DNA of 64,000 nt from Bacteroides zhangwenhongii (GTDB lineage Bacteria; Bacteroidota; Bacteroidia; Bacteroidales; Bacteroidaceae), in contig NZ_CP059856.1 of the NCBI RefSeq assembly GCF_009193325.2, positions 3,844,001 to 3,908,000 on the forward strand, read 5' to 3'. Below, in pieces: positions 15,435 through 22,088 of the stretch; within the stretch, counting starts at the first letter, position 1, and each line of letters opens with the position of its first letter. The notes beneath the pieces are model-generated. The model saw only the letters and a program-made list of their open reading frames with translations, made no database searches and had not been told where the DNA came from. A program made the position numbers and the translations under genes.

Positions 15435-15995
15435 CTAAATCTGAAAAAAAATAAAGATTAGTAAGATTCCCAGTTTTTTTCTTAAAATAAGAATCGCTTC
15501 ACGCAGATTAGATTTTACTGTATTTACAGAAATATCCATCTTTTGAGCAATCTCGCTATATTTGAGTTTTTCGAAACTTCTAAGTTTTAAAGTCTCCTGA
15601 TAACGTTGTGGAAGTTCACTTATTGCAGCAGTAATGCGGGATTCATCTTCTTGAGAAATAAGATATTCTAATGGATTCTCATCCAAATCAGCCAGCGTAT
15701 GGCATTCTTCCACCGGAAAAAAATCTTTCTGGACCCGCAGATAATCAATACAGGCATTTTTCACCGTTTGCAGCAGGTATCTTCTCATCGCAAGTTCCTG
15801 AATATTCTCCATATTCGCCCACAACTTGACGAAAGACTCGCTAACGATATCTTCTACAATGCATGTGTCTTGCACATATCCACAAGCAAAATAATAGAGT
15901 TCTTTGTAGTATTGAGTAAAAAAGGATTTAAACTTCTCTTCCTTTATCCAATCCGCACTTTTTCCCATTCCAGTAAATGACTTAAAGTTCAACAT
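15435..15995 (-). CDS. ECF-type RNA polymerase sigma factor
   Basis: A 186-residue sigma-70 factor of the extracytoplasmic-function class, Bacteroidetes FecI-like group. Region 2 is visible around residues 25-95 (FFTQYYKELYYFACGYV, VEDIVSESFVKLW, YLLQTVKNACIDYLR) and region 4 around residues 120-175 (ISELPQRYQETLKLRSFEKL, then the helix-turn-helix YSEIAQKMDISVNTVKSNL). The start at 15995 would leave a very short leader after the -7 box at 16011-16018; the Met at 15968 (MGKSADW) is a possible alternative. The FecR gene follows 38 bases downstream. Targets are not evident in the window. Confidence 0.92.
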   Translation of the reverse strand: MLNFKSFTGMGKSADWIKEEKFKSFFTQYYKELYYFACGYVQDTCIVEDIVSESFVKLWANMENIQELAMRRYLLQTVKNACIDYLRVQKDFFPVEECHTLADLDENPLEYLISQEDESRITAAISELPQRYQETLKLRSFEKLKYSEIAQKMDISVNTVKSNLREAILILRKKLGILLIFIFFQI

Positions 15996-16010
15996 GAGTC
16001 CGTGATGGGA

Positions 16011-16018
16011 GCAAAGTT
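16011..16018 (-). promoter_or_regulatory. Candidate -7 box of the sigma/FecR operon
   Basis: On the minus strand the region reads TAACTTTGC, matching TAnnTTTG, 16 bases before the ATG at 15995. No clear -33 TTTG was found at 19-20 bases. Confidence 0.5.
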
Positions 16019-16141
16019 ACTTAAATATATTATTTAGAGAACATTTCACATATTTTTTTGCTATAAGCAAACATAATCAACCATAAACAAACATTACCAA
16101 CAGTCAGAGATTTCTTAATGTCCTTAACTTACTATCCCTCC

Positions 16142-16199
16142 AAAAATAAAGTTCTCCTATCCCCAAATATACCCGAAGATATATTTCAGACAGGAGAAC
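16142..16199 (-). terminator. Terminator of the alginate operon
   Basis: Read on the minus strand: outer stem GTTCTCCT / AGGAGAAC, inner stem AAATATA / TATATTT with a UUCG-like loop, then TTTATTTTT. It starts about 60 bases after the last gene of the operon (stop at 16259). Confidence 0.82.
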
Positions 16200-16258
16200 C
16201 ACCATAATAGACAAAACAATAGTCTGTCCCTTTCTTATATTGTTCTTAAAATCCCTCT

Positions 16259-17146
16259 CTAAAGTTTTTTGATAGAGAAATCGGCAAAACGGATTTCCTC
16301 GTCACGCAACCGATCTTGCCAACTCCGGTTCTCACCCAAATAACGGTAGATACCCCATTTGGGACGAAGTCCGGTACAATCCGTACGCCACATATCCATT
16401 TTTTCAGGACCTAGTTTTAAAAGAACTTTTCCATCTTTGATACGTGTGATGATCACTTCATAAGAACCGTTCTCACCGAAACAGGCTTTTTCTTCTACCT
16501 CTACCCAGTTGCCTAGAAAATCAACAAGGTCTGTACTAATAAGGGTAGTAGTGCTTCCACCACGTTTATCATAACGTACCCGCAATTGTTGTCCCCCTTT
16601 GCTGTTAGAATAGGCAGTCAGAGTGATAAGAGGAGAACTGACATCTGCTGTGCCCGACGAGTTATCAATACCTTTCAACTGGTGAAGATGAGAAAATTTA
16701 GTCGTCGTTTGAAACCCTATCGGCAAACAGAATTTCCAACGAAATACCATAGCCTCTCCCTTTTGTCCGATAAGACTTTCCGGAGATTTGTTATCCGTCT
16801 TTATCTCATTGCGCTGACGGTCAGTAATATTTGTAAGCCCACGATCATCATCGATCGTAGCATGAATGAAGAAAGCAAATACATACTTATTCAACTGATT
16901 ATCATAAACCTGCTGAATATGCTGAAAATGAGCGGTCTTATGTTCACGTGAAGAATCAGGCGCTTCATGGTTATATCCCGAACGTTTAATCAAGTCATAT
17001 GTTTTTATACTATTGCCGTCAGCAATCAATGTACCATCCACCTGCTGTTCAGGTTTCGGTTGTTCTTTCTCGTCTATCACTTCCGATGAACTGTTGGAGC
17101 AGGCGATAAAAGCAAAAAGGGCTAAAAATAAGATTCCTTTTCTCAT
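16259..17146 (-). CDS. Putative beta-jelly-roll polysaccharide lyase, lipoprotein
   Basis: A 295-residue lipoprotein (lipobox FIAC, Cys16). The mature part resembles the jelly-roll lyase fold of the PF14099 kind (heparin lyase I/glucuronan lyase relatives). Motifs are DRQRNEIKT (109-117), a strand with HLHQLKG (153-159) and RPKWGIYR (261-268). In jelly-roll lyases Arg, His/Gln and Tyr on such strands form the active site, so Arg112, His153 or His155, Gln156 and Tyr267 are candidates. It is the last gene of the alginate operon, 6 bases after the esterase, before the terminator. It may cut alginate or a related uronan outside the cell. I cannot place it in a numbered PL family; PL7, PL13, PL18 and PL20 relatives are all possible. 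Confidence 0.65.
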   Translation of the reverse strand: MRKGILFLALFAFIACSNSSSEVIDEKEQPKPEQQVDGTLIADGNSIKTYDLIKRSGYNHEAPDSSREHKTAHFQHIQQVYDNQLNKYVFAFFIHATIDDDRGLTNITDRQRNEIKTDNKSPESLIGQKGEAMVFRWKFCLPIGFQTTTKFSHLHQLKGIDNSSGTADVSSPLITLTAYSNSKGGQQLRVRYDKRGGSTTTLISTDLVDFLGNWVEVEEKACFGENGSYEVIITRIKDGKVLLKLGPEKMDMWRTDCTGLRPKWGIYRYLGENRSWQDRLRDEEIRFADFSIKKL

Positions 17147-17152
17147 TTGGAC

Positions 17153-18142
17153 TTATTTAACATGGTCAGTCAGGAAATCTACCGATTTGAAGAAAATCTC
17201 TTCCATTTTATCAGAAGTCTTTGAACTGACATTATGGTCATAATATTCATATCTCAACAGTTCACAGACTCCCCCTCTTTTCTTTAAAGCCGATGCAAAT
17301 ATCTCGCTCTGCTCACATTCTACCGTAACATCACATGTACCACATACCAACATGGAAGCAGGTACATTCTTTTTGGGAATCAGGTTGACAGGAGATACTT
17401 CCCGAAGTACTTTAGGATCCCTGCCACAGAAATATCCAATACGCTGAGGGTCTTTCGTCTTTTGAATGATAGCCGCCTTTTCCAAATCATAAATACCGGA
17501 GTAACCAACGAAGGCCTTCGTTCCGGGTACAGTCATTGCAGCTACCGCAGCCAAATGAGCACCGGCGGAAGTTCCCAGAAAGCCAAAGCATTCAGGATTG
17601 ATATTCAGCTCTGCAGCATGTTCCCGTATATATTTCACAGCATCCCAAACATCTTGGATAGAAACTTTCACGGTTGCATCAGATTGCGGAGCCAATGTAT
17701 AAGATACACGTACACCAGTGATCCCCTTTTGTTTTGCTAAATATTGGGATAAAGATCTAGACGAACCGTTATTGCCCCGTGCCCATCCACCACCGTGGAG
17801 ATAAACTACAAAAGGAGCAGGGTTATCAGTTTCTGCAAAATCAACTGTCAGTATCAGCTCATAATCTTCATACTTTTTGTAAACAATGTCTTTTGTAATT
17901 ACTCCTTTATAATCCTTGCTTTTCAAGCGGTTTGCCTGGTAAGTATAAGGAGTCATTACATCAGGAATTGTATTCACATCAATAAGTTTCGCATATTTCT
18001 TTGCATATAGCAACGAATAAGAGCCATCTTCGTTCTGCTTCATCTTCATACCATAACGATTGGAAAACTGTTGTGGTTGAGTTTCCTGAGCAAGACAAAG
18101 AAACGGCAGCATACACAAATAAAAAAACAATTTCAATTTCAT
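17153..18142 (-). CDS. Secreted alpha/beta-hydrolase esterase
   Basis: A 329-residue protein with a signal peptide (about residues 1-18, ending CLA). It has the alpha/beta-hydrolase features of BD-FAE/acetyl-esterase-like enzymes: oxyanion motif HGGGW (116-120), nucleophile elbow GTSAG with Ser192, a likely Asp271 (GTCDVTV) and His303 (YDHNV). It would act in the periplasm. Within a uronan-lyase operon the natural inference is removal of O-acetyl groups, which block lyases on bacterial alginate. Substrate specificity cannot be read from sequence. It lies 44 bases after the PL38-like gene and 6 bases before the jelly-roll lyase. Confidence 0.8.
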   Translation of the reverse strand: MKLKLFFYLCMLPFLCLAQETQPQQFSNRYGMKMKQNEDGSYSLLYAKKYAKLIDVNTIPDVMTPYTYQANRLKSKDYKGVITKDIVYKKYEDYELILTVDFAETDNPAPFVVYLHGGGWARGNNGSSRSLSQYLAKQKGITGVRVSYTLAPQSDATVKVSIQDVWDAVKYIREHAAELNINPECFGFLGTSAGAHLAAVAAMTVPGTKAFVGYSGIYDLEKAAIIQKTKDPQRIGYFCGRDPKVLREVSPVNLIPKKNVPASMLVCGTCDVTVECEQSEIFASALKKRGGVCELLRYEYYDHNVSSKTSDKMEEIFFKSVDFLTDHVK

Positions 18143-18186
18143 GTTATCACTTAATATTAGGTGAGGATAAATTATGTCTTCTAACT

Positions 18187-19389
18187 CTATTTCTTCTTCA
18201 AAATCAGATACGGTATCGTTTCCACATCAGATGTACTGTATTTCAAGCCAATACGCTTTGCCGTATCAATATACTTTTGATTGCCCAATGCTGTTCCTGC
18301 TTCATAAAGAAGAATAGCTGCACGAGACTGGTCGAAAGGTTTAATTTGTTTGAATTTCCAACTTTCAGGATTCAGATAGTAGGGATATAGATAATCCACT
18401 GCCTGTGAAGCCACTTTTCCATTGGGAGCAGGCGTACTCCATAAATTAATACCAATTTGACTGGTGATTTGATTAGCTTCCATCAAAGCTTCCAAAGCGA
18501 AAGTTGAATAATGTAAAGAGAGAGTACGTTTCAACTCTTGGGGTAATGAGCCATCATCAGCAATCTGTGTACCCATCTTGGGAAGAATACTTTGTTCAGC
18601 CACCTCACGAATACGGTCGGTACGGTCTAAGTAGGCCAATACCATCAGATGAATAGCTTCGTACCACAAGCCATGATTATTGGCTGCATGAGATTCTCTT
18701 TGCCCTTGCGTACTGTTCTCCATCCAATAACAAAAAGCGGTGGCCCAGTCATCAAGCTTTTTCTTATCTGAGAGTGTCCAACTTTTAGAGCCCTCTATCA
18801 ATCGGGCAACACCCAATGCACGGCTAAAACGACGAGAGTCGATAAAGCCTGAACCCCGCATATTTTTCATACCCGGCACGGATTGTGCATAAGTCATATT
18901 GGGATTCATACCCAGTTTCGGGTCTGTGAACCATATCTTTAAATGAACAGCACATGCTTTGGCGTAGACTTCTTTTCCTGTTATATAATAGAGCACTCCC
19001 AGACAGTAAGCGGCATCACCGAAGCGATTGGCATTCTCACGTTCAGGATATTCATAAACTTCGGGATTACGTTCCCCATCTTTTCGGATATAGGGAAGTC
19101 CATCCGTTTTTGTAGAGTCAGGCCACCAATAGGGAGATAAGGTCATATAATCCCGTGGATCTTTGCTAGGAGGCAATTTCTTTTTGGCGGTCACCGATAA
19201 AGGAGTCATCTTTATATATTTCTCCGCTACCTTTTCCTGAAATTCGATGTACCGGACAACATCCTTGTCGCCTTTCTGATAGTCATTCTTTAGCTGTTCA
19301 AGTAATGTCGCATTAAACGGCCCCAACGGAGCAGCATTCAGTATTCCCCAACAGAGGCATACAGCCCACATGGCAAAGATTCGTCTCAT
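18187..19389 (-). CDS. Alginate lyase-fold enzyme (PF05426, probably PL38)
   Basis: A 400-residue secreted protein (signal peptide about 1-19, ending NAA). It has the conserved motifs of the PF05426 alginate-lyase family: RDYMTLSPYWWPD followed by PYIRKDGERNPE (about 79-108), a segment NNHGLWY (about 231-237) and a late RTLSLHYSTFAL. The expected fold is an alpha/alpha toroid with Asn/His/Tyr catalysis. Gut Bacteroides alginate loci carry a PL38 enzyme of this type beside PL6 and PL17 (described for a B. ovatus isolate), so PL38 is the likely family. It would be an endo-acting lyase on polyM-rich alginate or glucuronan. The call to PL38 rather than PL5 or an unclassified branch is inference from context and motif. 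Confidence 0.8.
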   Translation of the reverse strand: MRRIFAMWAVCLCWGILNAAPLGPFNATLLEQLKNDYQKGDKDVVRYIEFQEKVAEKYIKMTPLSVTAKKKLPPSKDPRDYMTLSPYWWPDSTKTDGLPYIRKDGERNPEVYEYPERENANRFGDAAYCLGVLYYITGKEVYAKACAVHLKIWFTDPKLGMNPNMTYAQSVPGMKNMRGSGFIDSRRFSRALGVARLIEGSKSWTLSDKKKLDDWATAFCYWMENSTQGQRESHAANNHGLWYEAIHLMVLAYLDRTDRIREVAEQSILPKMGTQIADDGSLPQELKRTLSLHYSTFALEALMEANQITSQIGINLWSTPAPNGKVASQAVDYLYPYYLNPESWKFKQIKPFDQSRAAILLYEAGTALGNQKYIDTAKRIGLKYSTSDVETIPYLILKKK

Positions 19390-19415
19390 AACTATTATCT
19401 TTAAAGTAGGTAAGT

Positions 19416-19445
19416 AGTCGGGCAGTTAATTGCCACCCGACTGCC
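19416..19445 (-). repeat. Intergenic hairpin between SDR and PL38-like genes
   Basis: AGTCGGG (19416-19422) pairs with CCCGACT (19436-19442); the alternative stem GGCAGT (19421-19426) / ACTGCC (19440-19445) overlaps it, so the two are mutually exclusive. No T-run follows on the minus strand, so it is not a standard terminator; it may stabilise or process the operon mRNA. Confidence 0.5.
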
Positions 19446-19472
19446 ATTAATTTTTGAATCAGTCATTCTTCT

Positions 19473-20225
19473 TTAAGAGAAGAAACAACCACCGTTAATA
19501 TCAATGTTCGTACCTGTCAGGTAAGAAGACTCAGAACAAGCAAGGAAGCAAATCAAGTCTGCAACTTCTTCAGCAGTTCCTTCACGACGCAATGCGTAAG
19601 AAGCTTTCATACGTTCGCGATTCTCCGGTGTATTGAAACGATCGTGGAAAGAAGTAGCAATCGTACCCGGGCAAACCGCATTACAACGGATACCTTGTGG
19701 ACCAAGTTCCTTTGCCATAGAACGAGTAAATGTCATCACCGCCCCCTTCGCTGTTGCATACATGGAAGCTCCGTTACCTCCACCATCGCGTGCAGCCAAT
19801 GAAGAAAAGTTAATGATGGAACCACCTGCCGACATCATTGGAACTACTTCACGAGTACAGAGGAATACGGAACGCATATTGACATCCATCAGGAAATCAT
19901 ACCAAGCTTCATCTTGCTCAGTAATCTTTTTACGGCCTACAATTCCACCTACGACATTTACCAATACATCTACCTTGTCACCAAAAGCCTTATTACACTC
20001 TGCGAAAAGATTCTTTACCGCTGCAGCTTTTGTCATATCACCCTGAACTGCGATAGCTTCACCACCAACATTCTTAATCAACGCCAGTGTTTCCTGTGCA
20101 TCGGCTTCATTGTCGAAATAATTCAAACAAACTTTAGCACCTTCTGCTGCCAATTTCACTGATATTGCGCGACCAAGATCGCGTGCACCACCTGTCACGA
20201 TAGCGACTTTACCTTCTAATTTCAT
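19473..20225 (-). CDS. SDR-family oxidoreductase, likely DEH reductase
   Basis: A 250-residue classical short-chain dehydrogenase: cofactor motif TGGARDLG (11-18), active-site Ser at 141-142, Tyr156 and Lys160 (YATAK), and the C-terminal PG(T/A)-containing region. It is cytoplasmic. In alginate pathways an SDR reduces 4-deoxy-L-erythro-5-hexoseulose uronate (DEH) to 2-keto-3-deoxygluconate with NAD(P)H; its position next to the hexuronate-type transporter and a KdgF homologue supports this. KduD-like action on pectin-derived diketogluconate is the alternative. It ends before a hairpin and begins 24 bases after the MFS gene. Confidence 0.85.
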   Translation of the reverse strand: MKLEGKVAIVTGGARDLGRAISVKLAAEGAKVCLNYFDNEADAQETLALIKNVGGEAIAVQGDMTKAAAVKNLFAECNKAFGDKVDVLVNVVGGIVGRKKITEQDEAWYDFLMDVNMRSVFLCTREVVPMMSAGGSIINFSSLAARDGGGNGASMYATAKGAVMTFTRSMAKELGPQGIRCNAVCPGTIATSFHDRFNTPENRERMKASYALRREGTAEEVADLICFLACSESSYLTGTNIDINGGCFFS

Positions 20226-20249
20226 AATCGTCTTGTTTTTAAAATACGT

Positions 20250-21716
20250 TTATTTTTCTATTTGTTTAATCTCTCCTACTGTTAGGAAAATGGAGCACAA
20301 CGACAGCGGCACCAAAGCTCCCAACAAGCTGAATAATAATATCCAATTCGTAATATAACTGGCAAAAAGTATTGCCAGAATAGTTCCTAATACTGCCGAA
20401 GCACCCCCTAGTCCCGCCAAAGAGCCCACAGACTTACCACTATGTAAATCGCTCGGTATAGTCTGTAAATTCGTCATGAAGAACTGAAAACCTCCTAATA
20501 CCAAAGCCATAAAGATGATAGCAACAGGAGCCGTAGTAGACATGATTGCCGCCAAAATAGACGGAATTATGATAAACCCGCCAAGCAACATAGCCGCTTT
20601 ACGGGCATAATTCACTGTATGTCCCCGGTTTATCAACCAACCGGAATACCAACCACCGGCAATACTTCCCAATGCCGCACCCACATAAGGTACCCAAGCA
20701 GAAAATGCCACTTCTTTAATATTCAGATGAAATACATCTGCCAGATAAAGCGGTAAGAACGTCACAAACATCCACCAAATTGGGTCAAGGAAGAATCGTC
20801 CCAGAATAACAGACCAGTTCTTTCTCACCCGAAGCAGTTCTCCCCAACTCTTTCCTTTTTCTTCGGTTTTCAACTCCTTTTCAGGCTGACCACTCAAGAT
20901 ATAAGTCCGTTCTTCCTCCGTAATCCAAGGATGCTTCTTCGGTCCTTCTTTATTGATAATCAGCCAAGGGACCAACCAAATCAGCCCTAATCCACCGACT
21001 ACAACAAATGTCAGCTTCCATCCAAAGGCAATGAACAGCATCAGGATAATAATCGGTGCCAGAATAGAACCTATGGAAGCTGCCGCTCCAAACAATCCCT
21101 GTGCAAAAGCACGTTCTTTCTGTGGGAACCACTCAGCATTACTTTTTGTCGTACCAGGCCACGGACCTGCTTCACCCAATCCGAGCATCATCCGGAAAAA
21201 AGTCAGCGAGAAGATCCCCCTGGAAAGAGAAGCCAAGGCATCTGCCGTACCCCATATCAACACACTCCAGAAAAAACCTTTCCGGCATCCAATCTTATCG
21301 TACAGTTTCCCGGAAACAAGCTGGCTGATACCGTATGCTATCATAAAGAAAATAGTAATCAGACCGAGAATATCTTTCGCTTGTTGTGAAGCGTCGGGAT
21401 CATTACGATCTATTAAGCCGAGATCGATAGCGATACCTTCGCGATTGGTCACAAACGTAACTCCATTTTTCTCCTTCATCTGTACGTTGGCTACACTGAC
21501 CGAGTCACGATTTCCGTTTGCAGCCGTCAAGATATATTGCTCTCCTGCCAAAACAGCATGATTGCCTTTATCTGCCAATGCATCCGTTTGAGAAACCAAG
21601 CGATAATCAATATTAGCCACCCACATATAGTTGAGCGTGCCTCTATCCAGGTAATTGATAATGGTTATCAACATGATTAATCCGATAACCATCCATCGGA
21701 GTCCTTTCACTTTCAT
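20250..21716 (-). CDS. MFS transporter, hexuronate (ACS/ExuT) type
   Basis: A 488-residue inner-membrane transporter of the major facilitator superfamily. The motif GEAGPWPGTTKSNAEWFP with FPQKERA after it is characteristic of the anion:cation symporter group that includes hexuronate (ExuT) and glucarate carriers. About 12 membrane segments can be seen. Unusual is an extra loop of about 80 residues (about 30-112) between the first and second membrane segments, on the periplasmic side. In this operon the expected cargo is the unsaturated uronate/DEH made by the exolytic lyases. It lies 4 bases after the KdgF gene and 24 before the SDR gene. Confidence 0.9.
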   Translation of the reverse strand: MKVKGLRWMVIGLIMLITIINYLDRGTLNYMWVANIDYRLVSQTDALADKGNHAVLAGEQYILTAANGNRDSVSVANVQMKEKNGVTFVTNREGIAIDLGLIDRNDPDASQQAKDILGLITIFFMIAYGISQLVSGKLYDKIGCRKGFFWSVLIWGTADALASLSRGIFSLTFFRMMLGLGEAGPWPGTTKSNAEWFPQKERAFAQGLFGAAASIGSILAPIIILMLFIAFGWKLTFVVVGGLGLIWLVPWLIINKEGPKKHPWITEEERTYILSGQPEKELKTEEKGKSWGELLRVRKNWSVILGRFFLDPIWWMFVTFLPLYLADVFHLNIKEVAFSAWVPYVGAALGSIAGGWYSGWLINRGHTVNYARKAAMLLGGFIIIPSILAAIMSTTAPVAIIFMALVLGGFQFFMTNLQTIPSDLHSGKSVGSLAGLGGASAVLGTILAILFASYITNWILLFSLLGALVPLSLCSIFLTVGEIKQIEK

Positions 21717-21720
21717 ACGC

Positions 21721-22065
21721 TCAGAGATTTAAAAAGTCTGCACGCACAGGACTGAATGTATCAATCAAAATACCAGCTTCGAGGCAAACACATCCATGTA
21801 ACTCATCAGGAGCTACATAATAACCATCTCCTGCAGAAAGAATTTCTTTCTTGTCACCGATAGTTAGTTCAAACTTACCGCTTACTACGTAAGTCGCCTG
21901 ACTGTGATAATGCTCGTGCATACTTCCTATCGCACCTTGATCAAATTTTACTTTGACCATCATCAGTTGCCCGTCATAGGCCATTATCTGACGATTAACA
22001 CCCGGAGCAGGATTTTCCCACTTCAAATCTTTCTCAAACTGAAAAGTTTCACTACATGTTTTCAT
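21721..22065 (-). CDS. kdgF: KdgF-like cupin
   Basis: A 114-residue single-domain cupin. Metal ligands are in the HEHYHSQ segment (His50, His52, His54 and Gln56 region) and His90 (DELHGC). It ends with the IDTFSPVRADFL sequence typical of KdgF. KdgF catalyses opening of 4,5-unsaturated monouronates to linear ketonized DEH, a step shared by pectin and alginate breakdown. The frame is open to 22122, but the Met at 22065 begins the conserved protein. It is cytoplasmic and sits between PL17 (which makes the substrate) and the transporter. Confidence 0.88.
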   Translation of the reverse strand: MKTCSETFQFEKDLKWENPAPGVNRQIMAYDGQLMMVKVKFDQGAIGSMHEHYHSQATYVVSGKFELTIGDKKEILSAGDGYYVAPDELHGCVCLEAGILIDTFSPVRADFLNL

Positions 22066-22088
22066 ACTTTTGTCTATTAATGGTTTGT

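Noticed and set aside
14338..15995. Idea that the ECF/FecR pair controls the alginate operon
   Set aside because: The operon's SusC lacks an STN domain and the operon has its own GntR operator and consensus promoter.
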